Below are positions 8,901 through 17,968 of a DNA stretch of 64,000 bases, one piece after another; the first letter of the stretch is position 1, and each line of letters begins with the position of its first letter. A program made the translations under genes and the position numbers. The stretch is taken from positions 62,001 through 126,000 of the forward strand of contig NZ_LGED01000102.1 of assembly GCF_001280085.1 (NCBI RefSeq), given 5' to 3'. This DNA is from Saccharothrix sp. NRRL B-16348. GTDB taxonomy: Bacteria; Actinomycetota; Actinomycetes; Mycobacteriales; Pseudonocardiaceae. A model generated the notes under the pieces. The model was given only the letters and a program-made list of their open reading frames with translations. It was not told the DNA's origin and made no database searches.

Positions 8901-10736
8901 CTCGCCGAGGCGGCCGCGCGACCGGAGGGACGCGACCTGCCGCTGTCGAACGCGCCCCGCTGGTTCGACGTGCTGCCGCACCTGGCCGCGTTGGCCCACC
9001 GCGCCGCGTCACCGCTCACCCCGGACGACGAGCGGGCCGCGCTGGCCCTGGTGCTGCGGTCCGTCGCCGACGGCGGCCTGGCCGACGGCGCCGGGCACTG
9101 GCGGACCGTCGGCGTGGTGGTGCACAAGGGCCAGTCCAGCCCGAAGGACCGGGTCGTGCCGGTGGGCGACGGGTTCATCGCCCTGTTCGAGGCCCAGTGG
9201 CGCAACGGCCCGGGCAGCCGGTTCGACGGCGTGCAGTTCAGCCGCACGCCCGGCGCGTTCGACCTGCCGAAGGACTGGCAGGTCGAGTCGGACGCGGAGG
9301 TGCGCACGACGTTCGGGCCCGAGCGGGTGGCCCGGTTCCTCGACGTGCTCGCCGAGCGCGGCCCCGCGCCGTGGTTCCCCGAGGCGGTGCCCGCGTTGGT
9401 CGAGCTGACCGGCCTGGGCACGGCCGAGGCGACGTTGCTGCTGGCCGGTCTGCCCGGCGTGAACCGGTGGGACGCGAACTTCCTCTCCACCGCCGACCGG
9501 CACCTGCTCGGCCTGTCCACGGGCGGCGCCAAGGCCGCCAAGGAGCGGTTCCGCGGGCTGGCCGACTGGTTCCGGCTCAAGCTGGTCGCCGCCGCCGTGC
9601 CCGCCGACCCGGCCGACCTGTGGACGAGCGGCCCGGACGTGGCCGCGGTCGCCGAGGTGTGGACCGCCGAGTACGGGCGGCGGTCGCCGGTGCCGGACGA
9701 CGTGCTGGTGGACGCGGTGAAGCTGCTGAACCTGCAGCACGCCGGCGAGTACGTGACCGGCGTGGTCAACCCGGACAGCACGCCGTGGCTCGTCGTGGAC
9801 GCCGAGTTGACGTTCACCGGCTCCGGCCTGGAGGCCCGCCGGCCGGAAGGGTTCGACCGCGCGGCGCTGTGGGCGGTGCCGCGGGTGTTGCTGTGGCTGG
9901 CGCACCGGCTCCCGGTCGGCTCGCCGCTGCGCGCGCGGCTGCCGGAGGCGTTGGCGCTGGCCAGGCAGCGGGTCGCGCACCCGGGCTTCCTCGTCGACCT
10001 CGGCCGGTGGGTCTCGCTGGAACGGGTGTGCGCGCTGCTCGGCGTCGACCCGCCCGGCGAAGGCCTCCACCGGTACCAGGACTGGCTGGAGCTGGCCCGC
10101 GCGGGCGACGGCTACTGCGGGCTGGTGGTCAGGCCCGGCCTCGTCGGACCCGCCGACCACGACCTGCTGGTCGCCGTGGCGGAGGTGGCCGGCGCGCGGG
10201 ACGTGCCGCGGATGCTCGACCGGCTGGCCGACGACCGCCTCACCGCCCTGTGCGCGGTCCCGGTGCCCGAGGGCGTCGACCCGGCCGCCTACCACCAGGA
10301 CCCGATGGTGTCCGTGCCCGCGTTGGTCGCGGAGGTCGCCACGCGGTTCGGGCTGACCGAGGACGCGGCGGCGCTGTACCTGCAACTGCTCGCCCTGCCC
10401 GACCCGACGGACGCGAACGTGGCCAGGTGGACCGGGTGGAAGCCCGCCCGGCTGCGGCAGGCCCGCGCCGCGCTCGCCGGGACCGACCTGGTGCTCACCG
10501 CGAAACGGGCCAGGGCCGGGCGGTCGCTGTTCCTGCCCGGCGGGTGGCTGGCCCTGTCCGCACCGCACCTGCCGCTGGAGATGTGGAAGGCGCCGATGTT
10601 CGAGTACGGCCCCGGCCGGCCCGACGCCCTCGTGCCGCTGGAACCGGTCGCCGACCTGTTCGCCCGCGCCTGGCAACGGGTGCTCGACGGCGACGCACCC
10701 GCTTACGAAGAGCTCAGGACCGGAGGACGCAGGTGA
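5916..10736 (+). CDS. Very large protein of unknown function (1606 aa) in MoxR/VWA operon
   Basis: GTG at 5916 overlaps the upstream stop (GTGA), giving 1606 codons; the frame runs open further upstream but that part shadows the DUF4132 gene. I recognise no enzyme motif, signal peptide or membrane segment. The N-terminal ~250 residues contain a helical FYEQAGRIFLQHGNTSYAA segment that looks TPR-like. A central part is rich in short beta motifs with W and G (for example WVDGVLFVRWRG, VWTGAYQDDRVW, VTLVSDYQSVTLL), reminiscent of repeated beta-blades. The C-terminal third is again helical. Position between DUF4132 and MoxR is typical of the actinobacterial version of this locus. Likely a scaffold or client-recognition subunit; that is inference. 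Confidence 0.8.
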   Translation: MNALSPKALLAAGAVLPGTDDVGEDRDTITARHYAHAGLDGRVVVRLVPAVLGRAEDLTCEYLGFDAPARIADVGTGKRSALGFPAWALVHDPANAHHALNLVKDVERLARTAKSKAGSAKDGFTRLGDMLGRSAPHFLPTFYEQAGRIFLQHGNTSYAASMFGKAREAEEVHDLAVDPDRTREVFLEFAFAGALTAKALSAHAKGLARKHDPDEAYELFFTLCVERTRGGLPPYTGMPEDLRRLAKAAKRDLTAEDQRLLRAVLDSSAISRAGGAFWKSYRGSLVALASGDAAVRGRLLSFVPDSAAVPDAWLDILTSCGATRALIGPDEAEANPAEWLSSLLGIRASGWRGAKRSVKLLELVEAMAGRLAADGVPVRALRFYRDGDLDVLDLLVSHDVPIAAGERALHLDVAGWLADDEPGRRDLAALAASERFGGALGEGLVDYARSRIRQTTVALDVLSSAMAVPGLRTALGGWIRAKVERVGDTGLPELGDHLGKLAVVRLPEAYVDVPEAAESLARTDVAAALHRTLRAGLLDELAWPALEEAVARLADAGTATDSGLVVCGEGWPALVLRRGETFVVVGPDGVLAEHLSRIPADARSRWGFAPTGSWVDGVLFVRWRGPDGELAYWSDAPDRILKIGDDSRGYHREDVSKPSIALPGGGRFAGGRAVHPGDTVMPTLAVAYGDGTTVWTGAYQDDRVWRWFEVDPATGQRGRASLPRFIEDFAADGASLALDECDLRPAVPETRDSPLGAVDGLHGWRVRREADGSHVGEGVDGRRIRLAEGAGLPTGVLRLPGGADVTLVSDYQSVTLLDAEGVKLATVATAVQHPDYATGTPFVPPPDWWHLLRPRDDAGSAALRGVTREAVDRVLAVAREEGPDKRTRRERLAALLKGERGGLAGVVAAELPGLTHPALISGVVDLVRRAVEVERSYRGYGEIAAAARAVDPVLAPTGPDVTEDEVNVALNWFGGYRSYHSRGPVPTGLPALIAALAEAAARPEGRDLPLSNAPRWFDVLPHLAALAHRAASPLTPDDERAALALVLRSVADGGLADGAGHWRTVGVVVHKGQSSPKDRVVPVGDGFIALFEAQWRNGPGSRFDGVQFSRTPGAFDLPKDWQVESDAEVRTTFGPERVARFLDVLAERGPAPWFPEAVPALVELTGLGTAEATLLLAGLPGVNRWDANFLSTADRHLLGLSTGGAKAAKERFRGLADWFRLKLVAAAVPADPADLWTSGPDVAAVAEVWTAEYGRRSPVPDDVLVDAVKLLNLQHAGEYVTGVVNPDSTPWLVVDAELTFTGSGLEARRPEGFDRAALWAVPRVLLWLAHRLPVGSPLRARLPEALALARQRVAHPGFLVDLGRWVSLERVCALLGVDPPGEGLHRYQDWLELARAGDGYCGLVVRPGLVGPADHDLLVAVAEVAGARDVPRMLDRLADDRLTALCAVPVPEGVDPAAYHQDPMVSVPALVAEVATRFGLTEDAAALYLQLLALPDPTDANVARWTGWKPARLRQARAALAGTDLVLTAKRARAGRSLFLPGGWLALSAPHLPLEMWKAPMFEYGPGRPDALVPLEPVADLFARAWQRVLDGDAPAYEELRTGGRR

Positions 10737-11878
10737 CCGCACCCAGGCAGGTCGAACCCGCCGAGGACGCCTTCCACGAGGAGTTGGCGTTCCTCGCGGC
10801 CTACGACAGCGGCCCCCGCCCGCCGGGGTGGCGGCTCACCCCGCGCGCGGTCGTCACGTTCGTGATGGGCAGCGGCGACCCGTTGGCGCTGCCCAAGGGC
10901 GTGTCGGTGGACGGTGTGCCGTCCCGGATGGTGATCGGCGCCAAGTTCGTCGGCGAACGGGCACTCGTCGAGCGGGCCGTGGTGACGTTGGCGGGCGAAC
11001 GCGGCCTGCTGCTGGTCGGCGAGCCGGGCACGGCCAAGTCGATGCTGTCCGAACTGCTGGCCGCCGCCGTGTCCGGCAGCAGCCAGCTGGTCGTGCAGGG
11101 CACCGCGGGCACGACCGAGGACCAGTTGCGCTACGGCTGGAACTATGCGCTGCTGCTCGCCGAAGGGCCGAGCCCGCGGGCGCTGGTGCCGTCACCGGTG
11201 TTCACCGCGATGCGCGGCGGCGGCGTGGTGCGGGTCGAAGAGGTCACCCGGTGCCTGCCGGAGGTGCAGGACGCGCTGGTGTCGATCCTGTCGGACCGGC
11301 GCATCGCGGTGCCCGAGCTGTCCGGCACGGACGGCGCGACCGTGCACGCCGCGCCCGGCTTCACCGTGATCGCCACCGCGAACCTGCGCGACCGGGGCGT
11401 GTCGGAGATGTCGGCGGCGTTGAAGCGGCGGTTCAACTTCGAGAACGTCGGGCCCATCGGCGACCTGGCCGCGGAGACGGCGTTGGTGCGGCGGCAGGCC
11501 AGTGCCGCGCTGGAACGGGTGAGCGCGCCGTTCGCCGTGGACGACGTGGTGCTGGAGGTGCTCGTCACCGCGTTCCGCGACCTGCGCAACGGCGTGTCGG
11601 AGGAGGGCTGGGCGGTCGAGCGGCCGTCCACGGTGATGAGCACGGCGGAGGCCGTGTCGGTCGCCACCTCGCTCGGTCTGGCCGACGCGTACTTCCCCGG
11701 CGACCGCGACCCGCTGTCGTTGCTGCCCGGCCACCTGCTCGGCGTGGTCCGCAAGGACGACCCGGGCGACGCGGCCCGGCTGCTCGGCTACTGGGACGGC
11801 GCGGTGCGGCGGCGGGCCGAGTCCGGCGCGCGCACGTGGCGAAGGCTGTGGGAGCTCCGTGACGTCCTCGATGCATGA
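10733..11878 (+). CDS. MoxR-type AAA+ ATPase
   Basis: A 381-aa AAA+ protein. Walker A is GEPGTAKS at ~96-103, Walker B VVRVEEV at ~165-171, sensor-1 TVIATANLRDRG and an arginine-finger region ALKRRFNFE follow. In place of the usual Asp-Glu, Walker B shows Glu-Glu. MoxR ATPases remodel or activate partner proteins, usually with a VWA-domain adaptor, which is the next gene. GTG start overlaps the upstream stop (GTGA at 10733-10736), and its own end overlaps the DUF5682-VWA gene by 20 nt, so subunits are probably made in step. It corresponds to E. coli YehL by order and family. Confidence 0.9.
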   Translation: MTAPRQVEPAEDAFHEELAFLAAYDSGPRPPGWRLTPRAVVTFVMGSGDPLALPKGVSVDGVPSRMVIGAKFVGERALVERAVVTLAGERGLLLVGEPGTAKSMLSELLAAAVSGSSQLVVQGTAGTTEDQLRYGWNYALLLAEGPSPRALVPSPVFTAMRGGGVVRVEEVTRCLPEVQDALVSILSDRRIAVPELSGTDGATVHAAPGFTVIATANLRDRGVSEMSAALKRRFNFENVGPIGDLAAETALVRRQASAALERVSAPFAVDDVVLEVLVTAFRDLRNGVSEEGWAVERPSTVMSTAEAVSVATSLGLADAYFPGDRDPLSLLPGHLLGVVRKDDPGDAARLLGYWDGAVRRRAESGARTWRRLWELRDVLDA

Positions 11879-14800
11879 GCTCGCCGACCACCGGCACCCC
11901 TACCTGATCGGGGTGCGGCACCACTCGCCGGCGCTGGCCGCGGTGGTGCCCGCCCTGCTGGACGCGTTCGCGCCCGAGGTGCTGCTGGTCGAGCTGCCGG
12001 AGGAGCTGGGGGAGTGGCTGCCGTTCCTGGCCGATCCGGACCTCGTCGCGCCGGTCGCGCTGTCCGGCGCCTCGCGGGACGGCGACCTGGCGTTCTACCC
12101 GTTCGCGGACTTCTCGCCCGAGCTGGCCGCGGTCCGCTGGGCGGGCCGCCACGGCGTCGAGGTCCGGCCGTGCGACCTGCCGCTCGCGTCGCGCGGTGAC
12201 GGGCACCGGCGTCAGGAGCGGGGCGCGTCGCCGTTGACGGACGCGCTGCGCGGCGCGACGACCGGCCGTGACGGCGACGACCTGTGGGACCGGCTGGTCG
12301 AGGCCGCCGCGCCCGGCCAGACGCCGGAGGCGGTGCGGCGGGCCGCGCTGATGGTCGGCTGGGCGTTGCGGCAGGACGCGTCGGGCGTCGGCGTCGACCC
12401 GTACGACCTGCGCCGGGAGGCGTGGATGCGACGGGCCGTGCGGGCAGTGGACGGCCGGCGTTGCGCGGCGGTGGTCGGGTCGTTCCACGCGGCGGCGCTG
12501 CTGGACGGGCCGGTGGACTCCTCGACGCCGGGCACCGCCGACATCGTCACCTCGTTGGTGCCGTACGGGTTCGCGTTGCTGGACGAGCGTTCCGGCTACC
12601 CGGCGGGCATCCGCGATCCCGAGTGGCAGCAGGCCGTGCTGGAGGCGGCGGGCGACCCGGACGCGGTGGAGGCCGCCGCCGCGTCGTTCATCGTGCGGAT
12701 CTGCGCGCGGGTGCGGGAACTCGGCCACCCGGCCGGTCCAGGCGAGGCGCGGGAGGCGTTGCGGCTGGCGATCGACCTGGCCCGGCTGCGCGGCCTGCCC
12801 GCGCCCGGACGCGGCGAGCTGGTGGAGGCGGTGCAGACCGTGCTGACCCACGCCGAGCCGCTGGGCCGCGGCCGGGTCGTGGCACGGGCCGCCGGTGACG
12901 TGCTGGTCGGGCACCGCACCGGCGTGCTCGCGCCCGGCACGCCCCGGTCCGGGCTGGCGCCGGCGGTGGAGGAGCTGGTCGCGTCGCTGCGGCTGCCCGG
13001 TCCGGACTCGCGCGAGCCGGTGTCGTTGCGGCTGGACCCGTTGCGGTCGGAGTTGGACGCGCGGCGCGAAGTGGCGTTGCGGCGGCTGACCGTGCTCGGC
13101 GTGACCTACGGCGAGGAGACCGCGACGACGGGCGTCGGCGGCGGTGACGCGCTCACCACCCGGTGGACGGTGGCGTGGACCCCGACGACCGCGGCGACGT
13201 TGCCGGTGGCCGGGCTGTGGGGCGCGACGTTGGAGCTGGCCGCGTCCGGGCGGCTGCGGGCCCGTCGCGCGGAACGCGAGCAGCACGGCGGCCACACGCC
13301 CGGCGCTGTTCTGGGTGATCTCGTGGACGCGGCGCGGTGCGGGCTGCCGGGGATGGTGGACACGGCGTTGGCGGACGCGGCGACCGTGCTGCCGTCGTCG
13401 GGGACGCTGCGGGAGTTGTTGGCGGGGCTGGACCTGCTCGACCGGTTGCGTGCCGGTCACGTGCCCGGGACGCCCGGCGACGTGCTGGACGCGCACCCGT
13501 TGTTGGCGCGGGAACTGGAGACGGCGGCGGTGGCCCAGCTGGACGGGCTCGCCGGGTCCGAGGACGTCGCCGACGCGCGGGCGCTGGTGGAGCTGGGGCA
13601 GCGGCCGGGGGTGCACGGGCTGCGGCTCGCCGCGTCCCTGCGGACGTTGGCCGACTCGGGGGCGCCGTTGATCGCCGGTGCGGCCGGCGCCGCGCGGGTG
13701 CTGTCGGGTTTGGCGCCCGCTCCGGCGTTGGGCGAGCGGGTGGCGTCCTGGGTGGACGGTGCGAGCACGCCCGAGCGGAGAGGTGTGCTGCGGCTGGGGC
13801 TCACCGGTGTGCTGGCGGCGGCCGGGCCGTTGCTGGAGACGCCGGAGGCGCTGGCGCCGTTGCTGGACCGGGTGGAAGGCATGGGGGACCGGGACTTCCT
13901 CGACCGGCTGCCCGCGTTGCGGGGCGCGTTCACGACGGTCGGGCCGGCGGCTCGGGCCCGGGTGCTGGCGGTGGTGGAGGAACGCACGGGTGAACGGGTC
14001 GACGCGCTCGGCGCGCCGGATCCGGAGCTGCTGGCGGTGTGGTTGGCCGCGGAGCACGCGGCGGTGGACGCGTTGCGGGCGCACGCCCTGCTGCCCGAGC
14101 GGGAACACCCGGGCGACACTTCGGCGGTCAGAGAGGCCGGGGCGGTGAGCGGATCGTCGGCGGGAACGGCCGGGGCGGTGGGCGGGGGCGGCACATCCGT
14201 TGGAGTGGTCGGCGCGGCCGGGTTGTCGAGTGGCGCGGGCGGCACGTCGGTCGGGGTTGCCGGGCCGTCCGACGCCGGTGAGTTGTCCGCCGGGATCCGG
14301 TGGCGGTTGGTGCTCGGGGCGAACGGTGACCGTCCGGCCGGTGCGGTGCGGTACGCCGCCGCGCTCGACGAGCTGTACGGGAGAGACCGGGGTGAGGGCG
14401 CGGCGCGGGGTGATCTCGGGGCCGACCGCTCCAGTCCGTTCCCCGACGTGCGCGAGTGGTCGGAGGAGTTGCGGGACCTGTTCGGCGAGCACGTCCGCGA
14501 AGAAGTCCTGGCCGCGGCGGCGGAAGGCGGGCGGTTGGAGGCGGCGTTGGAGATCGACCCCGCCTCCGTCCGGCCGTCGGTGGACCTGCTGCGCAACGTG
14601 CTGTCGCTGGCAGGCGGGTTGTCGGAGTCGGCGCTGGCGCGGCTGCGGCCGTTGGTGGCACGGCTCGTGCGCGAGCTGACCGACCAGCTGGCCAACCGGG
14701 TGAAGCCGGCGCTGACCGGGATCCAGCTGCCGACGCCGACGCGGCGGCCCGGCGGCCGGCTGGACCTGCCGCGCACCCTGCGGGCCAACCTCGCCACCGC

Positions 14801-15374
14801 GCGCCGTGACGCCGACGGCCGCGTGGTGGTCGTGCCGGAACGCCCGGTGTTCCGCACCCGCGGGCGCAAGGCGAACGACTGGCGGCTGGTGCTGGTGGTG
14901 GACGTGTCCGGCTCGATGGAGGCGTCCACGGTGTGGTCGGCGCTGACCGCGTCGGTGTTCGCGGGCGTGTCCGCGCTGTCGACGCACTTCCTGGCGTTCT
15001 CCACCGAGGTGGTCGACCTGACCGACCGGGTGGCGGACCCGTTGTCGCTGCTGCTGGAGGTGCGGGTGGGCGGCGGCACGCACATCGCGGGCGCGTTGCG
15101 TCACGCCCGTTCCCTGGTGACCGTGCCGGAGAGGACGATGGTGGTACTGGTCAGCGATTTCGAGGAGGGCGGTCCGGTCGGGCCGCTCGTCGCGCAGGTG
15201 CGGGAACTGGTCACCTCCGGGGTGACGGTGCTCGGCTGCGCGAGCCTCGACGACCGCGGCGTCGCCCGCTACTCCACGTCGGTAGCGGGCGCGCTGGTCG
15301 CGGCGGGCATGCCGGTCGCGGCCCTCAGCCCGCGTGAACTGGCCCGCTGGGTGGGGGAGAAGGTGCGCGGATGA
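11859..15374 (+). CDS. DUF5682-VWA fusion protein, MoxR partner
   Basis: One uninterrupted 1171-aa frame joins two proteins that are separate in E. coli (YehM-like DUF5682 and YehP-like VWA). The N-terminus has the DUF5682 signature IGVRHHSPA followed by VLLVELPEEL. Residues ~755-810 are a Gly/Ser/Val-rich linker (repeated GTSVGV). The C-terminal VWA domain (~1005-1165) has a complete MIDAS: D1015-x-S1017-x-S1019, T1074 in GGGTHIAG and D1100 in VSDFEEG. GTG at 11859 has GGGAG five bases upstream; an in-frame ATG at 11871 is less well placed. The VWA likely binds metal and docks to the MoxR ATPase; DUF5682 may be the effector. No membrane segments. Confidence 0.88.
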   Translation: MTSSMHELADHRHPYLIGVRHHSPALAAVVPALLDAFAPEVLLVELPEELGEWLPFLADPDLVAPVALSGASRDGDLAFYPFADFSPELAAVRWAGRHGVEVRPCDLPLASRGDGHRRQERGASPLTDALRGATTGRDGDDLWDRLVEAAAPGQTPEAVRRAALMVGWALRQDASGVGVDPYDLRREAWMRRAVRAVDGRRCAAVVGSFHAAALLDGPVDSSTPGTADIVTSLVPYGFALLDERSGYPAGIRDPEWQQAVLEAAGDPDAVEAAAASFIVRICARVRELGHPAGPGEAREALRLAIDLARLRGLPAPGRGELVEAVQTVLTHAEPLGRGRVVARAAGDVLVGHRTGVLAPGTPRSGLAPAVEELVASLRLPGPDSREPVSLRLDPLRSELDARREVALRRLTVLGVTYGEETATTGVGGGDALTTRWTVAWTPTTAATLPVAGLWGATLELAASGRLRARRAEREQHGGHTPGAVLGDLVDAARCGLPGMVDTALADAATVLPSSGTLRELLAGLDLLDRLRAGHVPGTPGDVLDAHPLLARELETAAVAQLDGLAGSEDVADARALVELGQRPGVHGLRLAASLRTLADSGAPLIAGAAGAARVLSGLAPAPALGERVASWVDGASTPERRGVLRLGLTGVLAAAGPLLETPEALAPLLDRVEGMGDRDFLDRLPALRGAFTTVGPAARARVLAVVEERTGERVDALGAPDPELLAVWLAAEHAAVDALRAHALLPEREHPGDTSAVREAGAVSGSSAGTAGAVGGGGTSVGVVGAAGLSSGAGGTSVGVAGPSDAGELSAGIRWRLVLGANGDRPAGAVRYAAALDELYGRDRGEGAARGDLGADRSSPFPDVREWSEELRDLFGEHVREEVLAAAAEGGRLEAALEIDPASVRPSVDLLRNVLSLAGGLSESALARLRPLVARLVRELTDQLANRVKPALTGIQLPTPTRRPGGRLDLPRTLRANLATARRDADGRVVVVPERPVFRTRGRKANDWRLVLVVDVSGSMEASTVWSALTASVFAGVSALSTHFLAFSTEVVDLTDRVADPLSLLLEVRVGGGTHIAGALRHARSLVTVPERTMVVLVSDFEEGGPVGPLVAQVRELVTSGVTVLGCASLDDRGVARYSTSVAGALVAAGMPVAALSPRELARWVGEKVRG

Positions 15375-17098
15375 GCGTGCCCCCGGTGTTCCCGGCGGTG
15401 GTGGCCGACGTGCTCGACGCCCTGCCGCCCCGCCTGCGCAAGCGGGTCGACGCGTCGATCGGGCGCGTCGCCGAGTGGACCGTGACCGTGGCCGCCGACA
15501 CGGCCCGTGCCGAGCTCGACGCCGACACCGCGCTCACCTGGACGTTGCGCGAAGGCGTCCTCACGACGGCCGACGACCTGGTGTGCAGCTGCCTGATCGC
15601 GCCGAAGTGCCTGCACCGGGGCATCGCCGTCGCCGCGGCCGACGTCGCGGAAGGCACGCCGGAGCCGGTCGCCGTCCCTGATGAACCCGTTGCCGACGCG
15701 GTCGAGCCGACGTCCGACGCCGAACGTGCGGCGGCGGTCGCGCTGTGGGACGCGTGCGCGACGGTGCTCCGAGCGGGCGCCACGGGCAGCGGCGCCGTGG
15801 TGCGGGCCGAACTGCTGCGCGCCGTGCACACCGCACGCGTCACGGGCCTGCACCGGGCCGCCGCGAACGGCCTGCGCATCGCCGCCACGCTGGCCGCCGC
15901 ACGGGCCGGCGACTCGTCGTTCGACCGCGAGGCGCTGACCGCCGAACTGGTCGAGCTGATGCTGCTCTGCCACGACCTGCGCACGGGCACCGGCCCGCCG
16001 GCCGAGCTGCGCGGCACCGCCCGACGCGAGTACCGCCCGATCGGCTCCCTGCGCCTGTACGGCCTGTGCACCGCGGCGGTCGTCGCGGCCTCCGGCTACG
16101 CCGGTGTCGTCACGTACCTGGTGGACGACGGCGGCGTGCTGTGGACCGTGCCCGCGATCATGCCGGGCGGTGTGGAAGGGGTCGCCGCCGCCGCGAGCGG
16201 GCCGGTGGCGATCGGTGAGTCGGGTCTCAGCCAGCGCGAACTGGGCCGTGCGGGCCTGCTCCTGTCCGGTGGCACGGCGTCGCCCGACCGCCGGCTCGGC
16301 GCGGGCAAGGCCGTCCGCGCGGTGGCCGCGTCCCCCGCGTCGTGGGACGAACCACCGCTGGCCGGCCTGTGGGCGCAACCGTTGCCGGACCAGGTGACCC
16401 GCGCCTTCCACGCCCACGCCGAACCCGAGTCGCAGCGCCCGGCCGGCGCGGACCTGCTGTTCGTGACGGGAACCGTGCTCGGCGCGGCGGGCGACGCGCT
16501 GCGGCTGGCCACCGACGGGACCCACGTGGACCTCGTCGGCGACGGCGACCGGGCGCGGGAGAACCTGCGGGTGCTCGCGAACGCGCCCGGCCTCCGGATC
16601 CGCGCCGTGGCACGGCTGCTGCCCGACCGGCCCGGCACGGCGGTCGCGCTGGCCGTCGCCGGCGACCTCGACCTGCCCGCCGACCTGAGCCACCACGTCG
16701 ACCTCGGCCTGGACCGGCTCCAGCGCTCCCACGTCGCCGGGGACGGCACCCGCGAACTGCCGGCCCGACCGGAACCGGCCGACCGCGTCCCCCGCCCCGC
16801 GCGCCCGCTGGAGAACGTGGTGCACCGGATCGCGCTCGGCGGGCGTGCCGTGGCGGCCGTCGCCTCGGCCCAGCGCGAGGTGGCCGCCTTGACCCGGGAC
16901 GGCCTGACCACCACCGCCGACCTGCTGGCGGGCCTGGCCGACGCCTCGCGCGACCGCGGCCGTGACGCGTTCGGCCGGGTGGTCCGCGACGAGGGCGACG
17001 ACTTCCCGCTCGCGTGGCTGCGCGCCGGCCTGCACGTCCGCGAGTTCACCCGGGCCGCCGCACGGCACGCCTGGCTGACCGAGGTGGGTGCGAACTGA
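15371..17098 (+). CDS. SWIM zinc-finger protein, last gene of MoxR/VWA operon
   Basis: A 575-aa protein with an N-terminal SWIM motif: C72-S-C74, then C80-L-H82, the CxCx(n)CxH zinc ligand pattern. The rest has no recognised domain; short segments such as LYGLCTAAVVAASGY and the C-terminal LADASRDRGRDAFGRVV look structural. SWIM fingers bind nucleic acid or protein. The ATG overlaps the upstream stop (ATGA, 15371-15374). It is the counterpart of E. coli YehQ by family and gene order. The operon appears to end here, with the next gene having its own leaderless promoter. Confidence 0.85.
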   Translation: MSVPPVFPAVVADVLDALPPRLRKRVDASIGRVAEWTVTVAADTARAELDADTALTWTLREGVLTTADDLVCSCLIAPKCLHRGIAVAAADVAEGTPEPVAVPDEPVADAVEPTSDAERAAAVALWDACATVLRAGATGSGAVVRAELLRAVHTARVTGLHRAAANGLRIAATLAAARAGDSSFDREALTAELVELMLLCHDLRTGTGPPAELRGTARREYRPIGSLRLYGLCTAAVVAASGYAGVVTYLVDDGGVLWTVPAIMPGGVEGVAAAASGPVAIGESGLSQRELGRAGLLLSGGTASPDRRLGAGKAVRAVAASPASWDEPPLAGLWAQPLPDQVTRAFHAHAEPESQRPAGADLLFVTGTVLGAAGDALRLATDGTHVDLVGDGDRARENLRVLANAPGLRIRAVARLLPDRPGTAVALAVAGDLDLPADLSHHVDLGLDRLQRSHVAGDGTRELPARPEPADRVPRPARPLENVVHRIALGGRAVAAVASAQREVAALTRDGLTTTADLLAGLADASRDRGRDAFGRVVRDEGDDFPLAWLRAGLHVREFTRAAARHAWLTEVGAN

Positions 17099-17123
17099 GG
17101 TGACGTGACCGGACGATCATCCT

Positions 17124-17129
17124 TATCCT
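17124..17129 (+). promoter_or_regulatory. Leaderless -10 element (TATCCT) of the AAC(3)-family gene
   Basis: TATCCT ends six bases before the ATG at 17136, with no Shine-Dalgarno between. It separates this gene from the operon ending at 17098. Confidence 0.5.
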
Positions 17130-17135
17130 GCGGCG

Positions 17136-17930
17136 ATGTCCCCACCGCCCGCCGGTCCGCTGTGCACGCGGGAGTCGATCGCCACCCAACTCGGCGCGGC
17201 CGGTCTGCGCCGGGGCGACACCGTGCTCGTGCACTCCTCGCTGAGTTCGCTCGGCTGGGTCTGCGGCGCGGCCACCACCGTCGTGACGGCCCTGCTCGAC
17301 GTGCTCGGCGAGGCCGGGACGTTGGTGGTGCCCGCGCAGTCCGCCGACAACTCCGACCCGGCGGGCTGGCGGAACCCGCCCGTGCCCGAGTCGTGGTGGG
17401 CCGAGATCCGCGCCTCGATGCCGCCCTACGACCCGCGCACGACACCCGCGACGGGCGTCGGCGTGATCCCGGAGGCCGTGCGGACCTGGCCGGGAGCGGT
17501 GCGCAGCGCCCACCCGCAGACGTCGTTCGCCGCCATCGGCGCTCGCGCGGCCGAGGTCGTGGCCGAGCACGCCCTGGACAGCCAACTCGGGGAACGCAGC
17601 CCGCTGGCCCGGTTGGCGGAGCTGGACGCGAGGGTCCTGCTGCTGGGCGTCGGCTTCGACTCCTGCACCGCGTTCCACCTGGCCGAGTACCGGCTCCCGG
17701 CGCCGCCGATGACCGACAACTCGTTCGCGATCACAACCCCGAGGGGCCGCGCGTGGACGACCGTCCGCGACATCGCCCTCCACGATGACGACTTCGCGGA
17801 GCTGGGCGAGGCGTTCGCCGACGCACGTCCGGTCGAAGTCGGCCGGGTGGGCGCGGCCGTCACCAGGCTGTTCTCGCTGGCGGACGCCGTCGCCTACGCC
17901 GAGGACCGGCTGACCGCGCGTCGAAAATGA
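17136..17930 (+). CDS. Aminoglycoside N(3)-acetyltransferase (AAC(3)) family protein
   Basis: A 264-aa enzyme with the hallmarks of the AAC(3)/YokD fold: LVHSSLSSLGWVCGGA-like segment near 33-50 (here LGWVCGAATTV), VVPAQSADNSDP, the conserved HPQTSFAAIG around 127-136 and LLGVGFDSCTAFHLAEY. The family transfers acetyl from acetyl-CoA to the 3-amino group of aminoglycosides; some members act on other amines. Length is normal. ATG with TATCCT six bases upstream suggests leaderless expression. An efflux-pump gene follows on the same strand, so the two look like a resistance pair, possibly self-protection. Actual drug specificity cannot be read from sequence. Confidence 0.85.
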   Translation: MSPPPAGPLCTRESIATQLGAAGLRRGDTVLVHSSLSSLGWVCGAATTVVTALLDVLGEAGTLVVPAQSADNSDPAGWRNPPVPESWWAEIRASMPPYDPRTTPATGVGVIPEAVRTWPGAVRSAHPQTSFAAIGARAAEVVAEHALDSQLGERSPLARLAELDARVLLLGVGFDSCTAFHLAEYRLPAPPMTDNSFAITTPRGRAWTTVRDIALHDDDFAELGEAFADARPVEVGRVGAAVTRLFSLADAVAYAEDRLTARRK

Positions 17931-17932
17931 CG

Positions 17933-17961
17933 TTGATGGCCGAGTGGGCCGTCACTAAGGT
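17933..17961 (+). promoter_or_regulatory. Promoter TTGATG-N17-TAAGGT for leader peptide and efflux gene
   Basis: A -35-like TTGATG (17933-17938) and a -10-like TAAGGT (17956-17961) are separated by exactly 17 bp. The predicted start of transcription falls at or next to the GTG of a 21-codon leader frame at 17969. Confidence 0.55.
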
Positions 17962-17968
17962 TTTCGGC

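Noticed and set aside
5757-8999. 1080-codon open frame antisense to the 1606-aa gene
   Set aside because: Shadow of a GC-rich coding strand: composition is Arg/Gly/Pro/His repeats with no domain, and the sense gene is supported by overlaps on both sides.
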